DNA of 64,000 bases from Taxillus chinensis. Taxonomy: Eukaryota; Streptophyta; Magnoliopsida; Santalales; Loranthaceae. The first letter of the stretch is position 1, and each line of letters starts with the position of its first letter. Below are positions 1-12,814 of the stretch, piece by piece. Both the position numbers and the translations under genes were made by a program. Under the pieces are notes generated by a model. It made no database searches, was not told the DNA's origin, and worked only from the letters and a program-made list of their open reading frames with translations. The stretch covers positions 6,362,062-6,426,061 of the forward strand of contig CM042085.1 in the NCBI GenBank assembly GCA_023512835.1, in the 5' to 3' direction.

Positions 1-302
1 TTTTGATAGTTTTTAATATTAAATTAATTATTTTAATTTTAATATTATTTCATATATTTAGATTAATTGACCTATGATTTTTAATTGATTGAATTAGTGT
101 TAATTAAAGATTAAAAAGGAAAGTTTCATGGAATTGATATATTAGGTGTGAATAATGTTATTAATTGCATGAGTTCATTTCCCATTCGAGTAAGGTGGCG
201 TGGAATGAAGAGAGTTTCGGCTTGGGCATGAATGAAAAGGAATGGCATGGGCCATATAAAAACAAGGCAATTATCACCTATTTAACTTGAGCGTCAAGTC
301 AG
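1..302. other. AT-rich intergenic DNA
   Basis: AT-rich sequence with no recognisable coding frame, RNA gene or terminal repeat. It runs up to the left end of the MITE-like element at 303. Confidence 0.6.
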
Positions 303-875
303 TAGAGGTGTAACTTAAAACGTCAATCGCCGATAACCGATCCAAACCAATCCACCAAACTCTTAATTTATCAAACCCTGAAATCGAATAAAAATGGGTT
401 TGTTTGGTTTGAAACCGAATAATATATCGGTTTGGTTTGGTTTGAGATTTCAAAACCGCGGTTTAAACCAAACCGAACCGAATAATGTTATTATTTACTG
501 ATTTTATATTTTTATTTTATGTTTTGGATTAATACTTGATATGTTATATTTGTAAATTATATTATCAAATTTTGAGACTTATAAATATAAATTTAATATG
601 TATTAATATTGATATGCTTACACACTATTTTTTTTTACATCATTTTAATTTTAAGAATTTAAAATTTTATGAACTAAACCGACTCAAACCGATCCAAATC
701 GATAATAATTCAAACCGCCAGTTAAACCGAACCAAACCAAACCGAATCAATTCGGCTCCGTTTGGTTTGGTCCAAGAATAGGTTTGGTTTGGTTTGATTT
801 TTTCCAAACCGAAACATATCAAATTGGTTTGAAAAATGACTTAAACCAATCCAAACCGAACCGATTTCACCCCTA
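303..875. mobile_element. Probable hAT-type MITE with AAACCGAACC-rich interior
   Basis: The left end reads TAGAGGTGTAAC and the right end, read on the other strand, TAGGGGTGAAATC, so the ends form short imperfect terminal inverted repeats. Just inside both ends are AACCGATCC and AAACCAATCC motifs, and the interior is dominated by alternating GGTTTGGTTT and AAACCAAACCG blocks that are mutually complementary. The left flank has CGTCAAGTC and the right flank CGTCCAAGTC, a possible slightly decayed target duplication. No transposase is encoded, and the short frames in this stretch only translate the repeats. The superfamily call is inference from the end sequence. Confidence 0.5.
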
Positions 876-2941
876 CGTCCAAGTCCAACGCTAATTGCTC
901 CGCTCCACCATCCTAGCCAGCTACCCCACAAGTTCCAAGCAAGAGAGAGAAAAGCGGAAGAACCGCATGATGGCCGGTGATATATTAATTTTATGTATTT
1001 GATTTAATTTTAAATTTTGATTTTTTATTTTAATTAATTATTTATGTGTTATGGTTTATAAATTTTTTCTCTATCTGTTTAAGTTTTTTTTATAATTAAT
1101 TTACGATTACAGTTAATTATGAATTGTTTAAAACATGATTTTTAATTGTGATTAATTTACGATTGCTTAATTAATTTGAGATGTGAAGATTATTATTCGT
1201 AAAGTTTAATTTTGTCTTTCAAATATAAAATATAATCGTTTTTTATGATTGATATCTGATTCAAGTCTAGTTTGTAGAATCGAATTCATAATTTAATTAT
1301 AAATATAAGTATTTATTTAATTAAATTATGGGTCTTAAATATTTATTTTATTTTTAAAAAATAAAAATAAATAATAATTAAAGTAATAGATTAAATTAAT
1401 TACATATTTAGTTAATTAATTTTTATATATATTTAATTTCACACAAAAATCTAATAATTCCTTAACTTATTTTTTTTTAAAAATAAATTGAATTAAATTT
1501 TAAATAATTTCACGCTCTATTTCGGTATCCATCCCGAGCTCAAATGGCTAATGGTAAAACACACAGATCCATCGGTCAGCTCTATTTGGCCCATGTGGTC
1601 TCTCTCAAGACACGGAATTAATGGGCAGCTATTGTCACACATGTGGTCTCACAAGGATCACCATACGAGACCGACTAACCGGCGGTGACAGCAAAGTATA
1701 GTCAGTCGATTTAGTTGTTGCCACTAAGGGACACCTGAAAGAAGGAGACATTAGACAACTCCCATGCCACCTTGAGGGAGATCAGATCAGATCAAATAAA
1801 AAAGACAATTAAATGTTCTTTTTTGTGGGGGGGGGGTGGTCATAGGTATAAGACATTTTTTGATTTATGTATTAATCTAGGTACACATTAAAAAAAGACA
1901 ATGAAGTGTTTGCTAATCTCCTGTGAGGCATGCGTAAGTTAGTCTGATAACTTAGTATCAAAAATAAAAATAAAATTCTAGGGACCATTCATGTTTTGGG
2001 TGTGGCCCTGCTGCTGAACTTGCAGCATTAATGTCTCCTGCTGAATTAATAGGCGGCGGTCCTCATTTAATCACTGAGCACCTGTTTATTTTTACAACCA
2101 TTTTTAACGTACGGGTTGATTAATTATTATGATAGTTGTTGCCTCCACTTAGTTTGCATCAATATCAACCGTTCCTTTGAATCCTTTGGCTGCCAGCCAA
2201 CTTTTGATCAGTTTTGACCCCTGTTTCTGATAAAATTTTTGATTCCGATTTTCATTTCAACAATAGTGGATATAGATAGCCTGGTGGTCTGTGTGCAGCT
2301 GTAACGTGCCGGCTCTCCTAAACTTCAGACTCTGCAGGGAAGCTTTATTTGATCCATGAATGATCATTTCATCTGTTGATGATCACTCTAATTTATTTAT
2401 CTATCAGTGTATAGATTAATTGTTTAATAAATATTCCAAGTTTTCTCAACTGACTTTAGTTTGACTCATGTAGAATTTTAAACCTTATTAAGAAATTAAA
2501 AAAAGTTATATATAATTTGCTCATCGATCTACACATTAAGCTAATCTTTATCTGGTTACATACAAGTAAATCGATGGGGTAAAAAGACACGGGGCAAAGT
2601 AAAATATTATACAAAACAAAACACATTGACATTGATAAAGACACTAACAACACAGATTTAAGTTGCATCAGTCCACCCTCCCCCACATCCCTTGTACTCA
2701 GATATTTTTAGTACACGAACACGAACTTAATTAGTGAAATGAAAAAACCTTACATGCTGCGAGAAATACTTTAAAACGCGTAGAAATATCATATATATAT
2801 ATATATATAATATGTATATAATTATATATATAGAGAGAGAGAGAGAGAGATCGAGGAGGAGGTGTCCTACCACCTTACCTTACACACATTCACACAAAGA
2901 AAGACAAGGTAGTCCGTTTGCGTACATTTAACACCTCAGGC
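876..2941. other. Intergenic DNA 3' of the Ole e 1-like gene
   Basis: AT-rich DNA with no convincing gene. It holds a G homopolymer near 1829-1837, a TA microsatellite near 2790-2810 and a GA run at about 2832-2850. The last 50-100 bases are probably the 3' UTR of the minus-strand gene that follows. Confidence 0.55.
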
Positions 2942-3584
2942 TCAGGGTATTCCGATGATGGGGAAGAACGGAAAGTAGTAGCTTGACGGCGCCAACCCCC
3001 ACTCCGGGGGCAGCGGCAGATCCACCGTTTTTGACGCACCCGTTGCCGGAGAGCCACACCTGGCATGGTCCTTTCCAGGCAAAGGGCACGCAGGGTAGAA
3101 GATGAGTGAGTGGAAATGGTGTAGGAGTTGGGCTTGCCTGGCGTTGCCACTACCTTGGAGGCCAAGTTCTTCTTGAACCCATAAAGCTGGGTCGGACCAC
3201 CAAGAAGCTCGGCGGCGCAAAGAGGAGCTGCTTCTTTGGGACGAAGCTTGAGCTTGGTCTCGAAGGAGCCAGCATCTCCAGTAGTGGCCACGGCCGAGGG
3301 TTTTGCTTTGTCATGACTACACGTCAGTGCAACCCTGATGCCTATGTTGCAGTAGTGAAATAAAGACACAGTAAATAACTGATATATAGATCGTGTACCA
3401 TTTATTTAACCCGAGAGATAAAAGGTGAAGAGAGAAATTAACCTGACAGATTCGAATGGGGAGGACAGTGGAGGCAGGAGACAGAACCCCCGACCACAAC
3501 AACATCATGGCATGTCGAGAGCTGGAAGCTGGAAATTAGAGCCAATGCAAAAGCTAAGAGTACACCCGCACTGGTAAGAGCCAT
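2942..3584 (-). CDS. Pollen Ole e 1-like secreted protein, two exons, one apparent frameshift
   Basis: Exon 1 (3443-3584) encodes a signal peptide (about residues 1-25, hydrophobic core LLAFALALISSF) and the start of the Ole e 1 domain with SVSCLHC. A 101-bp GT-AG intron (3342-3442) joins it in frame to exon 2 (2942-3341), which continues GIRVALTC and LCAAELLGG. The C-terminus typical of the proline-rich plant Ole e 1-like proteins, KTVDLPLPPEWGLAP...FFPIIGIP, is present and ends at the TGA at 2942-2944. It lies in a different frame from the upstream part: one base seems to be missing near 3104-3112, just after the TISTH residues. Members are secreted cell-wall or pollen proteins; the exact role is unknown. 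It is either a recent pseudogene or carries an assembly error. A TATATATA run lies 60-80 bp upstream. Confidence 0.8.
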
Positions 3585-6500
3585 GGGAATTAATGGTACC
3601 ACAATTGTGTGTGAGTGATGTAGAGTGAAGGAAAAGATATATATGTATACATATATATAAACAAAAAATGTGGGAACATATTTGCCAGTAAACGCGTTGC
3701 TCTTTATTAATTAACCGTACGTAGAAAGACCACGCATTTATTGTAGGTACGCAAGGCTGAAGGAGTAGGTGGGTGCATCAATGAGAAGGTGCAGTTTCGT
3801 GTTCAACTATTATATATGTTCATTACATTTTACTTCCTTCTACAGAGAAAGTACGTACCACTCTTCCTGAATTTACTTGTCCATTTCCTATTGGCTTTCT
3901 ACTACTAATTAAGCCAATTTCTGGCAATTAAAATCGGATAGCCAGAATGTATGCCTGTCCATGAATATTTCTGAGGAAATTTAACTACCCAATGAGGTGT
4001 AAATTGAAGTCAAATGGGGAAAATATAGCAGTGCATAAACATGATGAGCACTGAGCAGACAGGTTTTCCCCATGGCTTGGGCGACTGGTATATGAACATT
4101 ACTACCTAATTGACTACGCAGCTGACCAGAGTGAAAAGGCTTTCTCCAGGCTTTTGCGTGAGGAGTGAGGACCCATATATCTCAACCTCATTTACCACTT
4201 GCCACTATAATTAATTAAGAAGAATTACTTTATTTGATAATGTTTTATTTTAAAATTAAGTTATTTTTACTGTGAAAAAAAATTAAAAGTCTTATAAATT
4301 TGATAAAAATAAATATGAAGGTTATTTGATAAAAATAAATATGTAATTATTTGGTAAATATGATTTTAAAAGTCTTATAAATTTTAAAAGTAAGTAATAT
4401 GTATTTGTTAAATTTAAAAAAGAAATTATTATGAAGGTTTTAAATGATAAAAATATCTTTAATTGCTAAATTTTAAATCTGTACCACTTTTACTTTTAAT
4501 TTTAAATAAGATTAATGTTTATATTTTATAAATTTTAAAATTACTTTCTAAAAAGGTAACCTTTAAACTGTTTTTGTTTTTTTATTATAAAAAAGCATAA
4601 AAATTTCTTATAACTACTTTTTAAAGATTTACTAAATGAATTTTGTTATTTTTATTTATTTTATAAGCAAAATCAGATCTCTGAATAACAATATCAAACT
4701 GGCCTATATGTACTCACCATTTTAAAGTCTTGAAGGGCAACTGGAGTGAAAATATTTATGTACCAACATAAAAAAACTTAGGGAAATTACTCATTAATAT
4801 GTTATATTTACTTTATAAAGAAAAAAATAAATATTTGAATTAAGATCATCTCAAGCTATATCATCAGCTTTAATCAAATATAACTATAACGTATGTCTAA
4901 TATATATTACCATCTATAATAATAAATTTAAATAAATTTACTTAAATTTATAACTAATATCACATCATCCAAAAAATTATTACAAACCTAAAATACACGT
5001 CTACCTCTCCCATCCCCCAACCTCCCTCGCTCAGCCCCCTCCCCTGCTGGTGCATTGCCGCCCTCTACCTGCCTCCCCCCGTTGCCTCCCTCCACCTCCC
5101 CTTCCCCATCATTGCGTCATGACTCTTCCCCTCCCCCCTGCGTTGCCGCCCTCAAATTTTTATATAAAAGATATTTAAAATTTTCAAAATAAATGTTTGG
5201 ATCGTGAAACATTTAAATGGAGGCGCGAATAAAAACTGTTGCACGCTTGTCTCTCATTAAGATGTGAGCTAATGAACGGCTGGGATTTCGCAAGCATGAT
5301 CCCCGTGACACGGGCTACTAGCATCTCAGAGAGCTTGATTAGAAGTGCAACGTGAATAATATGGGATTGGAAGTCTGGATCCTTTTTGGAGTGCTACGTG
5401 AATTGTTAACCAAGTGGACATTTGATGGTATCATTGAGCTACTTGATTATTTTAAACATTATTTTTCATTTTGTTGATTTTTAAAATTCAACGCTATTTT
5501 TTATTTTATTTTTATTTTTATTTAAGTTTTTCCTTTTTTTTTATTAACTAACACATGTTAGAAGAGAATATAGGTGATAAGAGAGAAACAATGAATATTA
5601 TATGATGTAAAAATTGAATAGTCACACTTGAGTAACTTGCATTCTCGAGATTTATTTAACAATGAAGAAGGTATATATAGAGTTATGATAAAATGTATTG
5701 TAAATTTGAAGCAGTGTGTTGAATTTATTAATTCTAATGTAAATGATGTCGACAAACACACACATTTCAACGTCATTATTCAAATCATGGTATGAGAACT
5801 TGTACTATGTTGGTGGAAGTGAGCAAATTTCTAACAAAACCACGAGTTCTTATATTATCAAATATATATGGGGGGGGGGGGGGGGGTTATCAAATGGGTG
5901 TGAGAGAGACATTATGATGTAATAAATGAATTCGTTGAATGATGAATCCAGTTAGAAGGGGTAGAGGCTTTTGAGAATTTCCTGACAGAAGGCGGTGCCA
6001 ATTTAAGATTCCGCAGAAACAGTGGACATTCAATTGAGTCATCAATTCAAATACTATTCTAGAACAGTTTTTAAAATGGAAATGTTACGATAAAATGCAT
6101 TATTAAGGATTCAAGATGAAGTTATTGGATGAAATCAGTGATATTATGTGACTTCACAAATTCGGTCTCATGCAGATAAATGAGAAAATAGGTATTAATT
6201 TAAATTGAATAGAAAACTCTAAAAGTGTAAGTTGGTATTAGAGCTATAGTTTAGTTTGAGCACGGATTTTACCCCCCAATTGAAATTGTAAATGTGAGAA
6301 AGTAGAGGAGATGGTTATAACAAAAGCACAAATTTAAACAGAGAATAAATTTGCTTGCTCATTTATTGATAATAATGAGAAAATTTTAACAGTTGATGCA
6401 AGTTATTTTTTTTAAATATTGGTTAAAAATAATAACCATTTAATTTGATGACAATTGTAGGCTTCAAATCTTATGTGTGCGTGTGAATGCATGCCAAAAA

Positions 6501-6759
6501 AATGTAATAAGCACAATGTGATCATAGTTATTTGAGTACTTTTATTTATCTATTCATTCGTTATAGTATCTGTTATATTACCACGCCTGTACAGTTAAAT
6601 AAATTTTTTTGATAAACTATGAAGTGAGTTCTATTTTTAAAAAATAAATTAAATTATCCAATCTAAACCCAATAGTTGATATCCAAAACCTAAAAGTCAA
6701 ATTATTTATTTGAATCTAAATCAATTTTAGAATTTATAGCCTAAAACTTGATTTATTTA
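3585..6759. other. AT-rich intergenic DNA with low-complexity blocks
   Basis: Includes the probable promoter of the Ole e 1-like gene (TATATA run near 3642-3661). It also has a C-rich, CCTCCC-like low-complexity block at about 4995-5155 and a 17-base G homopolymer at 5870-5886. I see no gene or terminal repeats in it. Confidence 0.5.
5870..5886. repeat. 17-base G homopolymer
   Basis: An uninterrupted run of 17 G directly after an AT microsatellite-like stretch. Its length is uncertain because such runs are often miscounted in sequencing. Confidence 0.85.
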
Positions 6760-7399
6760 TAGAGATGTAAAATAGACCTGTTTGTTCTTTGTTCTGTTGT
6801 GGAATCAGTCTGAATGAACCAAACTAATGTAGTTCTTTTTTTCTTAAAGATTGTGACAGTAATATTAAAAACGTTTTGTAACAAATTAGCATATGATAAT
6901 CATTTATTCAATATAATACTAAAAAAAGATTTTGCAGTAGTAATTTTAAAAAAACATGAAAGTCGAAAATAAAACTCAAATATTAGTTTACAAATATGAA
7001 ATAAAAATTTTAATTTAAAGTCTAAAATTGTTCGTATTACCTTTCAAGTAGTTTCAAGTGGATAACAAATTAAAAATGAACACAAAACTTTCTTGTATTT
7101 CGTATTAAAAAACAAATAATAAGTTCATTTCTATCAAATATCTTTTAAAAGTTTATGTTTTAAATTCTATTTTGAAAATTAATAGGTTTATGATGTAGGT
7201 ACTAGGCTATGAGATAGGATGGTTAATGAATTTAAAAAAAAAAACAATCGGTCCACGACCAGTCCACATGGACTAATCTGTTTAGTCGTAGTTCGTTTAA
7301 GCCCATATTGAAATGGACTAGAGTTTTAATGATCTTGCCTACTATAGTTTGCATGATTCACTGGTTGATCTACGAAATAGTAATCTATTCTACACTCTA
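6760..7399. mobile_element. Possible decayed hAT-type MITE
   Basis: The left end reads TAGAGATGTAAAATAGACC. The right end, on the other strand, reads TTAGAGTGTAGAATAGATTA. Between them are GGTCCACGACCAGTCCAC-type motifs also seen in the element at 59915-60299. No coding capacity and no clean target duplication. The call rests only on the paired ends and shared motifs. Confidence 0.35.
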
Positions 7400-9017
7400 A
7401 TTAATTTAAGATGAGGTGTTATCCAAATTACTCCGTTGTATTGTCCTAGTTACGAAGTAAAATATAACATTACTATTATTATTATGTCCTTTTACTACTT
7501 CAAAATTTTAAAAATCTTTATATTACTATTATTATTATTATTATTATTATTATGTCCTTTTACTACTGACAATTTTAAAAATCTTTTTCATTTATTTGAA
7601 AACAATTTTAGTCGTAAACAAACTACATAAATTTTAGACTACTCATTGCATCCCTTTCAAATTTTTTTTTTATTAATTTAAGAATCAATTTAACAAAAAA
7701 TGTTTTAAAACACACTTCTTAAGTCTCTTCATTTTAATAAAAAAAGTTAATATAATAAATAGTATTTTTTAAAAATTTAACAATTAATATTCTCACTCCA
7801 CTTTTCAAATAATTATATTTTCTCTCCCTTCATTTCCCTTTTCAATTTCTAACTCGTTTTTAATTTTCTCTCTCCTTAAATAAAGAATAAATAATTATTT
7901 ATAAAATAATATTTTAATCAAATAATATAAAATAATTATTAAATAGAGGAGTTGAATAATGTACTTTAGACAAGTGAATTGCTAAAATAACAAAATGTGT
8001 ACTTTAGGTTATTTGAGGAGTCATATTTAAAAAGATTGCTAGGAATGCTTGTGTAACATCTCCAACAGAACTTTTTATTATTTACTCAGAGTCAAATTTT
8101 AAAATATTATTCCATCACACTTTTTATCTAACTCTTGGCTTTTAAAGAATGAAATGGTAATTCATTTTGTGAAGAATTACTTTCAATGTTATATAATAAT
8201 ATTTAATCTTTCTATACACATTCATTCTCTTCTCACGTGAAATAATAAAATAAATAATTTTATATAAAATAAAAAATAAAGAATAGTATTGATGTTATAA
8301 AAAAATATCTACAAGTAAAGAAAAAAATAATGAGTAGTATTATAAATAAATTTAAAAGAGATGACTTAAGTTATTTTTAATAATATATTAAAATCTTAAT
8401 TTAAAGTCCAATTACAATAAAAATTTAAATTTTAATAAAAGACTTAATGAAAAGGTTAATGGCATTTTAAACTTAGACTTTAAATCAGGACAATATTGGT
8501 AAAGTAAATACATGATATGTGCAAATTGTTTGTGAAATTATGGTTAATATGGATGACTATGATTTATTCATATATTTTTTCCTCTCCATGTTATAATGCT
8601 GTCACAATTATCTATTACATAACATTACTCTTATATATATTGTAAGATATAAAAAATCCAAAAAGAAAAACTACTTTGTTTGAAGGCAAAAAAGGTACAA
8701 GTCTGCATTTGGTTCCGACAAAATTAATGATGAGAACTGTCCAATCACATATGAAATATTACTAGAAAATTTTAACTTAAGCGGCGAGCACATGTTAAAA
8801 CGGCATAGAAGCGCAAAAATTATGTATATATTTTCCCAAGGTACAAAATTGGATTGTAATTTGAAAGAGCAATGTCGTCTCCAAAATAAAGGACTACCTT
8901 TATATCTTCATTCTGATTAATGGTATTTTAATCAATGTGATAAAAATATAAAGAGGCTGCGATACATTTATATTTTTTTCAACTCGAAAACCCGTGAGTC
9001 ATCGGAAATATTTCCAA
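7400..9017. other. AT-rich intergenic DNA
   Basis: Contains an ATT trinucleotide microsatellite at about 7523-7552. Otherwise AT-rich sequence with no coding frame that resembles a known protein. Confidence 0.55.
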
Positions 9018-9022
9018 CTTCG
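9018..9022. repeat. Target site duplication (CTTCG) of the copia element, left copy
   Basis: CTTCG directly precedes the TGTTAGG start of the left LTR. The same five bases follow the right LTR at 14046-14050. Five bases is the usual copia duplication size. Confidence 0.9.
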
Positions 9023-9463
9023 TGTTAGGAGGAAATACGGAAATAGAAGGAAATAAAAATGGCACACCGAGAATTTTACGTGGTTCGGGAAATTCCCTAC
9101 GTCCACGGAGCTACTTGCAGATTTTCACTATGGAGAGAAAAATATACCGTGTTTACAAACACTCATCCCAATACCCAAATACACCTGAGAAATTATCAAA
9201 TTGATAATTTTCTCTCTCTCTATTTTTCTCCTCTCTCTATTTCTTTTCTCTCTATTTTCTCTCTCCCGTATTGGGACTTGTTGCTGGGATGCAAAAATAC
9301 ATTGCCGAGGGTTCCTTTTATAGGTTGAAGGTAGCGTGTCTTCTCCGCGTTTGGCACACCACGTTTGACAAAAAAAAGGTTTGCGTAACCTTTTCTTCTT
9401 CTTCTTCTTCTTTTCTTTTTTTTTTTTGGGCGGTGAGGTGGCGTCTAGCCGCTATTGTTGACA
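9023..9463 (-). repeat. 3' LTR of the copia element
   Basis: On the plus strand it begins TGTTAGGAGG and ends TTGTTGACA, the usual TG...CA termini. It is about 441 bp and nearly identical to the right LTR. It contains CT-rich runs and a TTC microsatellite of variable length. Confidence 0.93.
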
Positions 9464-9476
9464 ATCTCCCACTTGA
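9464..9476 (-). promoter_or_regulatory. Polypurine tract of the copia element
   Basis: Read on the minus strand, AAGTGGGAGAT lies directly before the TGTCAAC start of the 3' LTR, the position where plus-strand DNA synthesis is primed in LTR elements. Confidence 0.8.
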
Positions 9477-9524
9477 AGACCGATTTCAACTGTCTTCACA
9501 CCCGCAGAGCTCTTTCCAATGCAA

Positions 9525-11491
9525 CTATTCTTGGAGACCAATTAGAGTTGCGCACAACTCTAATTTGTCCGTAGTGACCGATTTGGTTAACATATCACCG
9601 GGTTCTTACTCCCTTGTATCTTCACAAGTGTTAACACTTCATCCTCCAATAATGATCGAATGAAATGATAACGTAGTCCAATATGCTTGGTCCTTGAATG
9701 AAATGCTGAATTCTTGGCCAAGTGTATTGCACTCTGACTATCACTGTACAATACATCCGTCTCTTGCTTGAAACCCATTTCTGCTAATAATCCTTGTAAC
9801 CAAATAAACTCTTTGCTGGCTTCTGTCACTGCCACATACTCTGCCTCAGTTGTAGATAGAGCCACAATTTTCTGCAATTGAGAATTCCAGCTCACTGCTG
9901 TAGTCCCCAACGTGAACACATAACCTGTAGTGCTCCTCCTGTGGTCTATTTCTCCAGCGAAATCAGCATCAACATAGCCTTGCAACTTTAGATCACCTTT
10001 TCTGAAACATAGACATTTGTTAGTAGTATATCGCAGGTATCTAAGTATCCATTTTGCTGCTTCCCAATGCTGCTTTCCTGGATTAGACATAAATCTGCTC
10101 ACTGCTCCCACTGCATGAGCAATATCTGGTCTCGTGCACACCATGGCATACATCAAGCTTCCAATGGCTGAGGCATATGGAACCTTAGCCATGTAGTCCT
10201 TCTCTTCATCTGTCTTTGGACATTGTTCCTTTGACAACTTGAAATGATTAGCAAGAGGTGTCCTCACTGGTTTAGCATCTCCCATACTAAACCTTTGTAA
10301 AATCTTACAAATATATTCTGCTTGAGATAATTGTAAGGTACCTTTCTTTCTGTCTCTGCTAATCCTCATTCCAAGTATCTGCTTTGCTGCACCCAAGTCC
10401 TTCATCTCAATTCACTTGGACAACTGCTTTTTCAACTTGTTGATTTCATCTAAATTTGCTCCTGCTATTAACATGTCATCAACATAAAGTAGCAAGATAA
10501 TAAAACTGGAATCAACCTTCTTGAAATAACAGCAGTGGTCAGCATTGCATCTCAGATAGCCATTATCTTGCATGAAACCATCAAATTTCTTGTACCACTG
10601 TCGGGGTGCTTGTTTTAAACCATACAAGCTTTTGGTCAACCTGCATACCAGATCTTCATTGCCCTCATTTGTGAATCCTTCTGGTTGCTGCATGTATATC
10701 TCTTCCTCCAAATCTCCATGGAGAAAAGCTGTCTTTACATCTAATTGCTCTAGATGTAGATCCATTGCTGCTACAATGCTTAAAACTGACCGAATGGTAG
10801 TTAGTTTAACAACTGGAGAGAATATTTCAGTGTAGTCAATACCTTCCTTCTGTTGGAAGCCTTTAACCACCAGTCTTGCTTTATATCGCTTGGAGCCATC
10901 ATGCTCCTCCTTAACTCGGTACACCCATTTGTTTTGCAAAGCTTTCTTGCCGGCCGGTAGCTTTGCTAACTCCCAAGTCTGGTTGGATATAAGAGACTTC
11001 ATTTCATCTTCCATTGCAAGCTCCCACTTGCTTGCATCATCTACCTGACATGCTTCATGATAGCATTCAGGCTCTCCTCCATCTGTCAGCAGCAAATAAT
11101 TTAAGTACTTCCTGTTTGGTACATGAGGTCGACTGGATCTCCTCAATGTAGAAACTTGATCCTGTGGCTCTTCAATGGCTTGTCCTGTAACTTCCTCCTC
11201 TTGAGGTTTCTGGCCTGTTTTGATAGCTGCACTATCTGGGACATCATCGGGCTCAAAGTAAACAGGCTCATGATCCACTTGACTAGTGGATTCGGTCGTG
11301 TCTCTATCTTTATACAGGACTTTTTCATTAAACACAACATCTCTACTTCTAATGATTTTCTTATTTTGGTTATCCCAACATCTATAACCAAATTCATCAC
11401 CACCATAACCAACAAATGTGCATTTTAGTGATTTAAGCATCAAGTTTACTTTTAGCATTATCACTAATATGCACATAAGAGACACAACCAA
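9525..11491 (-). pseudogene. Copia reverse transcriptase and RNase H, interrupted
   Basis: The frame at 10412-11491 carries the integrase end (GYGGDEFGYRCWD), then RT motifs NKWVYRVK, VKGFQQKEGIDYTEIFSP, LDVKTAFLHGDLEEEIYM, SLYGLKQAPRQWYKKFD and the catalytic YVDD (about 10.48 kb). An in-frame TGA near 10409 separates it from 9587-10405, which continues MKDLGAAKQILGM in the same frame and holds copia RNase H (GYVDADFAGEIDHRRSTTGY, ALSTTEAEY, RTKHI). Near 9595 a one-base loss shifts the frame; the expected tail DMLTKSV then reads through to a TAG at 9525-9527. These enzymes would copy element RNA into DNA in virus-like particles. In this copy they cannot form one polyprotein. Confidence 0.92.
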
Positions 11492-12814
11492 ATACTTTCA
11501 AATGTGAAAGTCTAACCTCTTTTCCCGTCCAAACTTCTTCTGGTATTTTGAACTCTAGAGGTGTTGATGGTCCACGATTGATGAGGTAAGTCAGTGTGTT
11601 GATCGCCTCGCCCAAAACTGCTTGGGCAACCCTGCATGTATGCGCATACTTCTGGCTCTTTCAGTCAACGTCCGGTTCATCCGTTCTGCTATGCCATTCT
11701 GTTGTGGTGTCCCTGGCACAGTTCTCTCGAGCTTGATTCCGCTCTCATAACAGAACCGTTTAAATCTGGTGTCTTCATATTCTCCACCATTATCTGAACG
11801 TAGCCTTTTGACCTTCAAATCGGTTTCATTCTCGACCATCGCTTTCCAACTTTTGAATGTATCAAATACTTCTGACTTCTGTCTGATGAAGTATACCCAT
11901 ACTTTCCTGGAATGATCATCAATAAAGGTAACAAAATAATGCTTACCTCCAATTGATGAAACTGGAGCCGGTCCCCAAACATCTGTGTGAATCAATTCGA
12001 GCTTTGATTCCTTTGGGGTTCTGCCTTCCCTTTTGAAGTTGACCCGTTGATGCTTTCCAAAAATACAGCTTTCACACAAATCAATATCTATTGATTTTAC
12101 TCCTGGCAGCTTCCCTTTTGAATGCATGACTTCTATTCCCTTTGCACTCATGTGGCCAAGTCTTTGGTGCCACAGATTTGGGTCGTCTTTGCACTCTGCA
12201 ACTGTAATGAAACAATTTCCATTCATAGTTGTGTAAAGAGTTCCATGTTTCTTACCCCGTGCAATAGTCATGGCTCCCTTTGAAATCTTCCAGGTGTCTC
12301 CCGCAAAAGTGGACACGTAGCCATCTTTTGCCAATTGTCCGATGGAAATTAAATTCTTTCTGAGACTAGGTACATGTCTCACATCTTTCAGCCTCCATAC
12401 AGATCCATTGAGCTTGATCTGTACTGTTCCTTGACCAACGACGTCGCACGCCTGATCATTGCCGAGATACACCTTTTCTCGATTGCCCGCAACATAATCC
12501 TCGAACACTTCTTTGTTTGAGGTAGCGTGGAATGAAGCTCCTGAATCTAGCACCCAAGATTCCGTTTTGCTCTCCATAGAGCATATGAGAGCATCATCTG
12601 ATGCGACATTTGCACTTCCATGCACGTCGTCTTCCTTTTTCGGACCCCTGCACTCAGACTTAAAATGTCCCAATTTTCCACAATTCCAACATTCAATTTT
12701 ATTTTTACCTTTGTTGGTTTGGAATTGGCGACTTCTGGATTTGGATCTACCATTCCTCGATGTAGATCTCCACTGCTGAGTGCCTCTGTTTCTGCCTCTA
12801 CCTCTGCTCTCCAT
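11433..12814 (-). pseudogene. Copia zinc knuckle, protease and integrase, interrupted
   Basis: The main frame (11591-12814) has the CCHC knuckle CWNCGKLGHFKSEC (about residues 42-55), the protease motif LDSGASFHAT, the integrase zinc region LWHQRLGHMS...CESCIFGK, and integrase core segments IHTDVWGPAP, RLRSDNGGEY and TPQQNGIAERMNRT, giving the DDE residues. Near 11610 the frame shifts and integrase continues in 11433-11615 (EAINTLTYLINRGPSTPLE, HLKVFGC). A second shift near 11440 leads into the RT frame. Integrase would insert element DNA; here it is broken. Confidence 0.92.

Noticed and set aside
2890..3369. A 159-residue frame as an independent gene
   Set aside because: It is exon 2 of the Ole e 1-like gene read past the frameshift; the true C-terminus is in another frame.
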